A stretch of 64,000 nucleotides of DNA from Verrucomicrobiota bacterium. Lineage in GTDB: Bacteria; Verrucomicrobiota; Verrucomicrobiia; Opitutales; Opitutaceae. The stretch covers positions 1 to 64,000 of the forward strand of contig JAUWBF010000006.1 of assembly GCA_030601755.1 (NCBI GenBank), written 5' to 3'. Of the stretch, positions 8,848 to 16,820 are shown piece after piece (the first letter of the stretch is position 1; each line of letters opens with the position of its first letter). The notes beneath the pieces are model-generated. The model saw only the letters and a list, made by a program, of their open reading frames with translations. It was not told the origin of the DNA and searched no databases. Made by a program: the position numbers and the translations under genes.

Positions 8848-9555
8848 TCAGGGCATGTAGGCGCGCCAGCGGCCTCCGTTGGGGAATCCGCCGGTTTGAT
8901 TGATCACCTGGGCGGGGGGGAGACGTTCGACATGGCCGTCGGCGAAGGCGTAGTTTTGTCCGGAGCCGTGATAGGGTGAGCCGTCGCGCAGCGGGGCCGC
9001 CGTGATGCCGAGCCAGCCGTCCACGGCGGGGTATGATCCGCTAAATTGAGTGTTGGGCGACCAGCCGCCGGTGTAGAACTCGGTGGCCAGGATGGTGCGA
9101 TTGGGGTAGGTGATCTGGGTTGCGCGCAGGGACGGCACGGTAGCGCTCCGGCTGAACACGCCGACTCCGGGGTGGGAGGAGGATTGCTGTGAAACGACGT
9201 AGGAGCGGGGCCTGGTGATCGTGCGATCGTCGGACGGGCACACGAAGAGCGAGGCCGGCGGCGTGTTCCCGAGGGGCGTGGCGAGTGTGATCCCGACATA
9301 GGGGGCTATCTCCCGATCCCAGATCCAGCCAGGGGGAAACGCCCCGCGGTTGTCCGCGGACGACAGAAGCAAGGCTTGCGCAATCTGGCGGAGATTGCCG
9401 GCGCAGCGGGTGGAGCGGGAGGACTCGCGCACCTTGTTGATCGTGGCGATGGTGAGCGCGGCCAGGACGCCGATGATCGCGATCACGGTGAGGAGTTCGA
9501 CCAAGGTGAACGCACGGGGCGGGCGATGGACTGATGTCGGGGCGAGATTGCTCAT
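8848..9555 (-). CDS. H-X9-DG pseudopilin (type II secretion/pilin-like)
   Basis: A 235-residue protein with a prepilin peptidase site and N-methylation helix (RAFTLVELLTVIAIIGVLAAL) at residues 13-35. A globular domain with paired cysteines (RCAGNLRQI, FVCPSDD) ends in FADGHVERLP. The motif H-X9-DG is exact (H of YHGSG, nine residues, then DG). Such proteins are abundant in Verrucomicrobiota and Planctomycetota and are thought to belong to pilin-like or type II secretion fibres. Here it is the first gene of the GH87-like operon, suggesting a fibre subunit dedicated to that enzyme set. The link to secretion is inferred. Confidence 0.88.
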   Translation of the reverse strand: MSNLAPTSVHRPPRAFTLVELLTVIAIIGVLAALTIATINKVRESSRSTRCAGNLRQIAQALLLSSADNRGAFPPGWIWDREIAPYVGITLATPLGNTPPASLFVCPSDDRTITRPRSYVVSQQSSSHPGVGVFSRSATVPSLRATQITYPNRTILATEFYTGGWSPNTQFSGSYPAVDGWLGITAAPLRDGSPYHGSGQNYAFADGHVERLPPAQVINQTGGFPNGGRWRAYMP

Positions 9556-9657
9556 GGAGGTATGTTTACGTTCTATTTATGCGGTGAGTTTTGGGAACGT
9601 TTCGGTTGGTTATCAGGATAACCGATGGCGGGGCGTTTTCGCCCGGTGTCCGAGGGG

Positions 9658-12006
9658 CTAAAGGTTGTTGTCTTCGAGGGTGACCGCGTAGTCGTTCCCG
9701 GCGTTGTTCTGGAAACCGGAATAGCCGGGGTTCAGGGCGTGCGCGCTGTTCCCGATGAACATGCCGTGGCCGCGCACGCCGGTTTGGACATGGATGGCGT
9801 CGCGACCGGGCGCCGTGACGACGTTGCGGACGAAGCCGATGGTTTGGTCGCGCGTGCCGGCGAGGTGTATCCCGCGAAAGAGGGGCGCCACGATGCGGTT
9901 TTCGGAAATGGTCACCGCGTTGATGGTGGCGGCGCCGGGGTAAATCCACATCGCGCCGCGCTGCTGGCCGTGGGCGTTGCCGCCGCCGCGGACGAGAAGG
10001 TTGCGCCGAATGGAGCTGTCCGAAAGCGGGTGCATCGGATAGGCGGCCGGGAGATTCAGGGTCAGGACTCCGGCGCGGCTGTTGTCGGCGAGAAAATTGT
10101 TTTCGACGAGGTGGTCCGACCCTCCGGCCAGGTCGATGTTGTGGCCCCACCAGTTGGCGGCGACCGTGTTGCCGCGAAGGGTGTTTCCGGTGGAGGGTGG
10201 CGAGCCAGCCTCGGTTTCCGCGAGGATGGCGATGCCGTCGTCGCCGCAGCCGCGCACATGGTTGTTTTCAACGATGTTGAAGGACGCGCCGCGGTTCAGA
10301 TTGATGCCGTCGGCGTAGGTGAAGCGCACGCGACAATCGCGGATTTCGCCGTGGCTGGCCCCGCTCATCCAGATGCCGGCGTTGAGGTGGGCGAGCCAGA
10401 GGCGCTCGACGCGCCAGTTGACGGCGTTGCCGGTGACGCCTTTCCCTCCGGTTGTGCGGGCGTGATGGACCGTGCTTGCCAGATACAGGTCGGAGATGGA
10501 GGGGCCGTCTCCGGCGAGGCCGAAGCCCACGTTGCCGGCCCATGTGGTGCCGTGCATGGTGCCGAGGATGCTGGTGTGCCACATGCCGGCGCCTCGCAGG
10601 GCGACACCATCGAGGGTGAGGCGGCGGGATTGCAGGTAGGTGCCGGGAGAAAGCCATACGGTCTTCCCGTGTTGTTTCGCCAGGGCGATCGCGGCCGCGA
10701 GGGCGTCGGTATCGTCGGTCAGACCGTCGCCAACCGCGCCGTGATCCCGCACGTTGACGTGATTCGGCGGCGGGGCATCCGGCGGCGGGGCTTGTTCGAG
10801 ATCCAACAGGTCGATGGCGTAATAGGCGGCCGCGTTGTCCGCGTCCTTGTGGAGGCCGAGGATGTCACCGGGATTGAGTCCGTCTTCGATGACGTGGCGG
10901 GACTCCGTCCAGAAAACATGCGGGGCGCCCGACGAGGGGATGTTGCTTTGTCCGTTGGCGAGCGGATCGCCGTAGAGCCAGTTGTGTTTCGAGGAGAGCG
11001 CCAGCGTCTGCCGGTAGATGCCATTCACGTGGAGATTGAGCGTGGCTTCAATGCCTCCGCCGGCGGGCGTGTCGGGGATGCAGTGGCGGAGCACGAGCCG
11101 GTTGGCGGCGTCAAGAACGGGGACCAGGAGGTGGTCGCCGGTTTGCGCGAGGCGCACATAGGCGCGGCCCGATGCCTCCAGCTCGGGCGTATGGGTTGCC
11201 GCCGACGGCAGGGCGTCGAGTGTCACGCGGGTTCCGACCACGGTGTTGGCGGGGCTCTCGGCCTCATGCGTGATGAAGGGCATGGCGGCACCGACGGGCA
11301 GGCGGACCAGGATGTTGTCGAGCATGGCGCCGGAGAATCCGGAGACGACGACGCGTGAGAAGCGGGAGAAATCGCCGTCCGTCACGGTTTGCCTGAGGAG
11401 GCCGTTCACATACAGGCTCAAGGCGCCGGTGTCCTTGGTCCATGTGAGGCGAAAGCGGGCGAAGGGGGCGGTGGTGGCGGCGTTGGTGGTATTGCCGGCG
11501 TTATGACCGGATGAGGTATTGTTCCCCAATTGAACCCCGGGGGTGTTGAATAGCAGGTCGGCCGGGTTCGTGACGGAGAATTTCCGTATGCGCACCGTGC
11601 CTTGGGACCCCCAGGCTCCCGGCGAGGAAGAGTCCCATGTGGCGGCGTAACCTTGGGTGCCTTCGTCGTTGAACAACCCGACCCAAAGCAGGCGTGAATA
11701 ATGGGTGTGGAGCGCGTCGAACGAGAGTTCGAAATCATGGTCCAGCGCGTAGGCAAGGGGGGCGCCGGCCACCGCGTTGTTTGGCTTGAGGTAGGTGACA
11801 TCCGTGGCGAAGGGGGCGCCCGTGCCGACGGATGGATTGGATCCGCTGGTCTTGCTCCAGACGGCGTTCATCGGGCTGGCTCCGGCGTCCCAGCCTGAAT
11901 AAGCGAACGAGTCGGCGAACACGACGGATTCCGCCTCCTGAGCCGAGACGAAGGTTACGAGTGAAGAGAGCGCGAGGCTGGCGACGAGGGGTATGCGAAA
12001 TGACAT
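9658..12006 (-). CDS. Lectin-GH87-like fusion, secreted beta-helix glucanase
   Basis: A 782-residue exported protein starting at the ATG at 12006. The upstream in-frame codons are proline/arginine-rich, while the ATG at 12006 opens a clean signal peptide ending FVSA. Three parts follow: a lectin-like domain (about 25-250), a CBM35-like module (THEAESPANT, LRHCIPDTPAGGG, KHNWLYG) and a parallel beta-helix (HVNVRDHGAVGDGLTDDTDA onward). Candidate catalytic Asp are in YADGINLNRG and GCGDDGIAIL. The first part corresponds to the separate PEP-CTERM protein at 6297 and the rest to the enzyme at 7109, but no PEP-CTERM anchor is present. It diverges from a LacI-type regulator 168 bp away, its likely controller. 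Confidence 0.82.
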   Translation of the reverse strand: MSFRIPLVASLALSSLVTFVSAQEAESVVFADSFAYSGWDAGASPMNAVWSKTSGSNPSVGTGAPFATDVTYLKPNNAVAGAPLAYALDHDFELSFDALHTHYSRLLWVGLFNDEGTQGYAATWDSSSPGAWGSQGTVRIRKFSVTNPADLLFNTPGVQLGNNTSSGHNAGNTTNAATTAPFARFRLTWTKDTGALSLYVNGLLRQTVTDGDFSRFSRVVVSGFSGAMLDNILVRLPVGAAMPFITHEAESPANTVVGTRVTLDALPSAATHTPELEASGRAYVRLAQTGDHLLVPVLDAANRLVLRHCIPDTPAGGGIEATLNLHVNGIYRQTLALSSKHNWLYGDPLANGQSNIPSSGAPHVFWTESRHVIEDGLNPGDILGLHKDADNAAAYYAIDLLDLEQAPPPDAPPPNHVNVRDHGAVGDGLTDDTDALAAAIALAKQHGKTVWLSPGTYLQSRRLTLDGVALRGAGMWHTSILGTMHGTTWAGNVGFGLAGDGPSISDLYLASTVHHARTTGGKGVTGNAVNWRVERLWLAHLNAGIWMSGASHGEIRDCRVRFTYADGINLNRGASFNIVENNHVRGCGDDGIAILAETEAGSPPSTGNTLRGNTVAANWWGHNIDLAGGSDHLVENNFLADNSRAGVLTLNLPAAYPMHPLSDSSIRRNLLVRGGGNAHGQQRGAMWIYPGAATINAVTISENRIVAPLFRGIHLAGTRDQTIGFVRNVVTAPGRDAIHVQTGVRGHGMFIGNSAHALNPGYSGFQNNAGNDYAVTLEDNNL

Positions 12007-12103
12007 GGGGGGAGGGCTGTAACGGGGCGGGGCGGTCCGAGGCGGGGGTTCTGCGGGCTTCGGACGATGCGAGTTGCTGCGCGAGGATGAGATTGAAGTA
12101 AAA

Positions 12104-12118
12104 ATCACCGGCGGTTAT
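12104..12118. promoter_or_regulatory. Candidate operator in the divergent GH87/LacI intergenic region
   Basis: An imperfect palindrome ATCACCG-G-CGGTTAT (one mismatched pair) lies between the secreted enzyme gene and the LacI regulator. The size and central CG content fit LacI-family sites. No experimental or comparative support is available here. Confidence 0.3.
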
Positions 12119-12157
12119 CACGATCACTCATGCCCCGCTCGCTATCGGATGTTTTAC

Positions 12158-12174
12158 GCGCTTCGGCTGAGCGC
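12158..12174. promoter_or_regulatory. Candidate LacI autoregulatory operator
   Basis: Arms GCGCT and AGCGC are separated by seven bases. The site ends directly before the ATG at 12175 that I take as the regulator start. The similar placement of a stronger palindrome before the LacI gene at 20206 makes a repressor site plausible. Confidence 0.3.
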
Positions 12175-13236
12175 ATGCCCACCACCCGAGAGATCGCCGC
12201 CGCGTGCGGTTGCAGCCAGCCGACCGTTTCCTACGCGCTCAACAACCACCCGAAAATCCCCGCCGAAACCCGCGCGCGGGTGTTGCGGGTGGCGCGGTCG
12301 CTGGGCTGGCGGCCGAACGCCTTTGCCTCGGCTTACATGGCTCATTTGCGGACGCGCCGCGCGCCGGCTTTCCAGGCCGGACTGGCGTTTTTGGTCGCCA
12401 ACCGTGAGAGCGGGCGAATCGACGATCAGTTGATGCACATGCGGCGGCATTTCGCCGGAGCCAAGGCCCGTGCCGCGGAGCTGGGCTACGGTCTCGAGCC
12501 GATCTGGCTACACGAGCCGGGCCTCACCGCGCGACGGCTTAACCAGGTGCTGCGCAGCCGCAACGTGCCGGGGCTGCTTATCCCGGGGCTCCGCACGCCC
12601 AGCGATATTTTCGACGGCATCGAGTGGAGCCGGTTCGCCGCGGTGACCATGAGCTATGCGCTGCCGGGACCGAACCTGAATCGCGTGGCGGTCGATTCGG
12701 CGCATGGTTTTGACCTGATGCTGCGCAAGGCGATCGATCTTGGTTATCGGCGCGTGGCCGTGATGGTGTCGGACGAATACGACGCGCGCGTGAACCACGG
12801 CGTGTTGATGCCGGCCCTTTACGCGCGCGAACGTTGGGCGCCGAAGAGCTCCATACGGGTTTTCCGTTTTGCGCGGAGCCATGCGGAGGAGATCCCTCGC
12901 ATCCAGGCATGGCTGCGTCGTGATCGACCCGACGCCGTGCTGGCGGAGGACGTGGTGTGGCGCGCGATCAAGGGCATGAGTTGGAGGGTGCCGCAGGATG
13001 TGGCGTTCATCAGCATCGACTGGGCCCCCGAGTATCCGGACTTCGCGGGGTTCAATCAGCACCATGAGCTGCATGGTTCGGTGGCGATCGATATGCTGAT
13101 TAGCCAGATTCTGCAAAATGAACGCGGTCTGCCGGAGATCCCCAGGGCGGTTTTGGTGAAGGGCGAGTGGGCCGATGGCTTGAGCGTGCCGCCCAAGGCG
13201 GAGGTCGCGAAACTCAAGCGGTCGGCGCGTCTGTGA
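12175..13236 (+). CDS. LacI-family transcriptional regulator
   Basis: A 353-residue repressor with an N-terminal LacI helix-turn-helix (TTREIAAACGCSQPTVSYAL) and a hinge helix around ETRARVLRVARSLGWRPN. A periplasmic-binding-like sugar sensor follows (VPGLLIPG, LGYRRVAVMVSDEY, VPQDVAFISIDW). An upstream in-frame ATG at 12130 would add 15 residues. I prefer 12175 because family members begin immediately before the first helix. It diverges from the lectin-GH87 gene and probably senses the oligosaccharide that this enzyme releases. The FAD oxidoreductase gene converges on it with a 13-bp gap. Confidence 0.9.
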   Translation: MPTTREIAAACGCSQPTVSYALNNHPKIPAETRARVLRVARSLGWRPNAFASAYMAHLRTRRAPAFQAGLAFLVANRESGRIDDQLMHMRRHFAGAKARAAELGYGLEPIWLHEPGLTARRLNQVLRSRNVPGLLIPGLRTPSDIFDGIEWSRFAAVTMSYALPGPNLNRVAVDSAHGFDLMLRKAIDLGYRRVAVMVSDEYDARVNHGVLMPALYARERWAPKSSIRVFRFARSHAEEIPRIQAWLRRDRPDAVLAEDVVWRAIKGMSWRVPQDVAFISIDWAPEYPDFAGFNQHHELHGSVAIDMLISQILQNERGLPEIPRAVLVKGEWADGLSVPPKAEVAKLKRSARL

Positions 13237-13249
13237 ACGCGCGGACGCG

Positions 13250-14572
13250 TCAGGTCGCGCCCAGGCGTTCGAGGGCTGCGCGGACTTCGGGCCAGGGGAC
13301 GTCTTGCGGGGAGCGGTGGCTTTGCGCGGCGAGCGCGGCGGTGACTCCGGCGGCCTGGCCAAGCGAAACGGCCGCGCCGGTGATGCGGTAACTCGAATGC
13401 GCGATGAAGTCTCCGCTGATGCAGCGGCCGGCGAGGAGAAGGCCGTCCACGTCCTTGGCGATGAGCGCGCGCAGGGGGATGTCGTAGGGTTGCGAGCGCT
13501 GGCGATTGGCGGGGTCGAACGAGCCGCCGTGCGCGCGGTTGGTGCTATGCACGTCGATGCCGAAGTTGACGCGACAGACCGCGTCCTCGTGGCGCGCGCC
13601 GGCGAGCAACTCGTCTTCCGTGACGGTATGGAGTCCGTGCACGCGACGGCCCTCGCGCACGCCGATCTGGGCGGGGGTGGCGACGAGGCGCAGGCGGGAC
13701 CAGACGCCGCCGAGACCGCGCAGGGCGTTGACGAGGCGGTTGACCTCGGCGCGGGCGCGGGTGGTCGCGGCGGTGATGGCGTCGGCGTCGAGCGCGCTCA
13801 CGCCGTATTCATGGTTGGCCATGAGCGCGTAGAGGTCGTCGCGAATGTGGAATAGCGTGGGTGCGGTGTAGGAGGGCTCGACACCGGCGCGTTTCATTTC
13901 GGCGAGCAGGCGCTCCTTGGCGGCGTGTCCCCCTCCGCCAATGAAGGCGTCGATCTCTTGCGGGTCGGGACCGCAGACGAGTGAGACCAGGCTCATGGGC
14001 TGGCATTCGCCGGTGCCGGGCCGACCGAGGTCGAAACCGCAGCCGGCGAGGGCGGAGAGATCGCCGTCGCCGGTGGCGTCGATGAAGGCACCGGCGGTCC
14101 AGGCCTCGCGGCCGCTTTTCGATTCGGTGAGCACGGCGCACAGGCGGCCGGCGGAGTCGCGAAGCGCGGCGACGACGCGGGTGTGCAGACGCACGCGGAT
14201 GCCGGCGGCGGAGACGAGTTCGTCGAGTATCAGCTTCATCTCCTCGATGTCGTAGGCGAAGTCGGTGCGGCCCTCGACGCGGGGACGCCGCGCGCCGCGT
14301 TTGTCGAGTTCGACGACGATCTCGGTCATGAGGCCGGGCTTGTCCTGGGTGTCGATGATCCAGGCGAGTTGTCCGGCGGTCCAGACGCCGCCGAGGCAGC
14401 CGGCGACCTCGATCAGGACGGTGCATGCACCGGTGCGGGCGGCGGCGAGCGCGGCGGCGACACCGGCGGGACCGGCACCGCAGACGACGACATCGGCGTG
14501 GGCGACGACGGGCACGGCGCGGGCGGGTTCGTGGATGCGGGAGAGGGAATCGAGAGGAGTGGGTGAGGACAT
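13250..14572 (-). CDS. FAD-dependent oxidoreductase
   Basis: A 440-residue flavoprotein of the FAD_oxidored type common in polysaccharide loci of Planctomycetota and Verrucomicrobiota. The dinucleotide-binding motif GAGPAGVAAALAAARTG is at residues 32-48. A second FAD contact region is FIDATGDGDLSALAG, and the C-terminal closing motif is DGLLLAGRCISGDFIAHSSYR. No signal peptide or Tat motif is seen, so it is taken as cytoplasmic. The substrate is unknown; relatives are thought to oxidise sugars or polyols. It diverges from a LacI regulator at 14632. A mutated piece of a close paralogue lies at 18419-18714. Confidence 0.85.
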   Translation of the reverse strand: MSSPTPLDSLSRIHEPARAVPVVAHADVVVCGAGPAGVAAALAAARTGACTVLIEVAGCLGGVWTAGQLAWIIDTQDKPGLMTEIVVELDKRGARRPRVEGRTDFAYDIEEMKLILDELVSAAGIRVRLHTRVVAALRDSAGRLCAVLTESKSGREAWTAGAFIDATGDGDLSALAGCGFDLGRPGTGECQPMSLVSLVCGPDPQEIDAFIGGGGHAAKERLLAEMKRAGVEPSYTAPTLFHIRDDLYALMANHEYGVSALDADAITAATTRARAEVNRLVNALRGLGGVWSRLRLVATPAQIGVREGRRVHGLHTVTEDELLAGARHEDAVCRVNFGIDVHSTNRAHGGSFDPANRQRSQPYDIPLRALIAKDVDGLLLAGRCISGDFIAHSSYRITGAAVSLGQAAGVTAALAAQSHRSPQDVPWPEVRAALERLGAT

Positions 14573-14631
14573 GAGGGCAAGGTGGAGCGGGATTGCGGGG
14601 CGGACGAAACCAAGTTTAGTCTCATCGTAGT

Positions 14632-15681
14632 ATGAATGTCCCGGTCAACATGCAGGCGGTGGCGGAGGCGGCGGGGGTGCATCGAACCACGGTGTCGCTG
14701 GCGTTGCGCGACAGTCCGCGGTTGCCGGAGGAGACGCGGGCGCGCATCCGGGCGGCGGCGGAGGCGCTGGGTTATCGGCCCGATCCGCTGGTATCGGCGT
14801 TGATGACGGCGAGGGCCGGGCGCAAGAGGCGGGCGGTGCGTGCGGTGATCGCGTGCGTGGGCGCGAATGCGCCGGCGAATGGCGGGCGCGGGGATGGTGC
14901 TTATGCGCGGATGTCGCGAGGGGCGCGGGAGCGGGCGCGGGAGCAGGGATATGCGGTGTCGTTTCTGCGTCATCCGGCCGGGACGGGCATGTCGTCGGCG
15001 CGGTTCACCGGGATGCTGGCGGCGCGCGGGGTGCACGGGCTGTTGATCGCGCCGGGCAACCGGGCGGATTTGCGATTGGATTTGGATTGGTCGCGTTTCG
15101 CGGTGGTGGAGCTGGGCTACAATCTGGCCGAGCCGGCGTTTCACGGGGTGGTGCATGATTATTTTCACGCGATGAAACGGGCGTTGGCCGAGGCGCGGGT
15201 GCGGGGGCGGCGGCGGATCGGGTTTGTGATGCCGGCGGCGCAGGACGCGAAGTCGCACCACCTTTGGCGGGCGGCGTATCTGGACGCGCAGCAGGGCTGG
15301 CCGGCGCGCGAGCGGTTGCCGATCCTGGGCGGCGCGATGATCACGGAGGAGTTGATGGAGGCGTGGATCGCGCGTGCGCGGCCCGACGCGGTGTGCGCGA
15401 TCGGGTCAAGCACGTTGCCGGGTCTGAGGCGCGTGCTGGGCGGGCGGTTTCCCCGCGAGGTCGGTTTTGTGGATCTGGCGTGTCACGACCGCGAGGGTGG
15501 CAACGCGGGCATTTATCAGAATTGGGAGCAGATGGGTGCGGCGGCGGTGGACACGCTGGTGGCGATGCTCAATCGCGGGGAGCGTGGCGTGCCGGAGTTT
15601 GCGCGGCACACGCTGACCGCCGGCGTGTGGGTGAATGGGGCGACGCTGCCGCCGGGCGGCGTCGGTGGCGTCGAATCCTGA
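14632..15681 (+). CDS. LacI-family transcriptional regulator
   Basis: A 349-residue repressor. The HTH is MQAVAEAAGVHRTTVSLALR near the N-terminus, the hinge is ARIRAAAEALGYRPDPLVSAL, and a ligand-binding domain contains GVHGLLIAPGN and REVGFVDLACHD. It is divergent from the FAD oxidoreductase with 59 bp between starts, so that gene is the likely target. The last 100 residues are nearly repeated by the fragment at 21343-21654 (FVDLACHDREGGNAGIYQ in both), so at least two such genes existed here. The effector is unknown. Confidence 0.9.
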   Translation: MNVPVNMQAVAEAAGVHRTTVSLALRDSPRLPEETRARIRAAAEALGYRPDPLVSALMTARAGRKRRAVRAVIACVGANAPANGGRGDGAYARMSRGARERAREQGYAVSFLRHPAGTGMSSARFTGMLAARGVHGLLIAPGNRADLRLDLDWSRFAVVELGYNLAEPAFHGVVHDYFHAMKRALAEARVRGRRRIGFVMPAAQDAKSHHLWRAAYLDAQQGWPARERLPILGGAMITEELMEAWIARARPDAVCAIGSSTLPGLRRVLGGRFPREVGFVDLACHDREGGNAGIYQNWEQMGAAAVDTLVAMLNRGERGVPEFARHTLTAGVWVNGATLPPGGVGGVES

Positions 15682-15714
15682 ACAGAGCTAAGATCGAACG
15701 CCGAATGTAGCCTG

Positions 15715-16103
15715 CGCCGGACATCGCTCCCAAGATCGCTATGGGCGACCGTTTCCAATGCACCTTGGTCGGGGGGGGAGGGGCTGGTGCAGGTGCGGAC
15801 GTTGAGATCGATGATTTCTAAAGTAGGTGGATCAGTTGGCTGGCGGTTTTTCCGGGTTCGAGGGTAATGGTGGACTGGATACCGGAGTCGGCGCGGTTGT
15901 TTTCGGTGGAGAGGAGGTAGGAGCCGCGGAAGCCGCGGAAGCGGAAGACGCCGTCGGCGTCGGTCACGCCCTCGGCGTGGGTGCGCCACTCGCGGCGGAC
16001 GAGGTCTTGCAGGGCGAGGTAGGCTGGTTTCGGACGCATGTCGGCGAAGAGCAGGCCGGAGAAAATCTTGTTCTCGCCCGGAGCCGCGCCGCCGTCGGGC
16101 AGG
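15715..16103 (-). pseudogene. Duplicated 3' end of the GH10 gene (copy 1)
   Basis: The minus-strand frame ending at 15818 encodes LPDGGAAPGENKIF through TLEPGKTASQLIHLL. It is almost identical to the C-terminal 95 residues of the GH10 gene at 18805-20129. The similarity continues into the 3' flank (both have ATGGGCGACCG about 60-70 bp beyond the stop). Upstream of 16103 the match stops abruptly. There is no catalytic part, so this is an orphan gene end and not a functional gene. Confidence 0.8.
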
Positions 16104-16286
16104 CAGGGCGTCGAGGGTGTGTTTGTCCGGCAGGGCCGGCAATGGCCGCTGGTCGGAGGCGAGGAGCAGGTTGTGGCGTTGCCCTGAGTATGATCAGGGC
16201 ATCATTTAATCGGCCGTCGAAGGAACCGGAGGCGTGTCTGCGCGAAGCGAGGCCAGAGGTGCCGGTGACCAGATGGCGGTGGTTCA
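16104..16286. other. 183-bp unassigned junction segment
   Basis: This lies between two gene fragments. The minus strand carries an open stretch containing NLLLASDQRPLPALPDKHTL, which looks protein-derived but which I cannot place in a family. It may be another fragment. No promoter, hairpin or complete gene is evident. Confidence 0.4.
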
Positions 16287-16778
16287 GGCGTAGGTGTCCG
16301 CCAGCGAGCGGTGGGTGAGCGCGGTGGCGAGTCGGGTCTTGGTGGTCGGCTTGACGAAGGTGACGAGGATCGCTTTGGGTTCGTTCGGGTAGAGGTCGAA
16401 GCCGTTGTAGGTCGCGGTGAAAAACAAGTCGCCGAACTCGAAGGCGAAGGCGTGCTGGAAAACCGGCGAGCGCACGGAGAGCAACGCCTGCGTCGGCGAG
16501 AGGAGCTTGAGGGTGACGGCGTTTTTTTGGCGCGGGGTAGATCGACGAAGCGCGGGGGCGAGAGGAAGACGGTTTGCTCGCTGGCGGGCGCGCCGTCCAC
16601 GTCGAGCGCGATGCGCAGGTAGAGGCGGTCGCGGCCGTGCATGGACATGGGCTTGGCGAGGTCGAGGGTTTTTTGGCGGATGCTTTCGCCGTGACGGAGG
16701 GCGCCGGCTTTTTGCCCGAGAGCAGGATGTGTCCGTCGAAATGAAAAAGATCTCAGCGGAGCGTGCCCTTGGCGGGGA
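16287..16778 (-). pseudogene. 3' fragment of a beta-mannosidase gene, frameshifted
   Basis: Minus-strand frames encode LRHGESIRQKTLDLAKPMSM, ASEQTVFLSPPRFVDLPRAK and, in another frame, SPVFQHAFAFEFGDLFFTAT to RSLADTYA. These match the last 160 residues of the beta-mannosidase at 1787 in order. Two frame changes are needed, near 16520-16535 (a run of T) and near 16705. The match ends at 16778. The piece is a dead remnant of a paralogous mannosidase and lies just before the GH28-like gene. Confidence 0.85.
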
Positions 16779-16820
16779 GTATTCACTCGATCATGGCGCG
16801 CCCTTGTATATCCCGAATAC

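Noticed and set aside
9556-9657. Possible promoter of the pseudopilin operon
   Set aside because: The gap is somewhat AT-rich (near 9560-9610), but no clear -35/-10 pair stands out, so I did not list it.
9625-11358. A 577-codon plus-strand open frame opposite the lectin-GH87 gene
   Set aside because: No domain is recognisable and it is a shadow of third-position GC bias. The minus strand has signal peptide, CBM and beta-helix.
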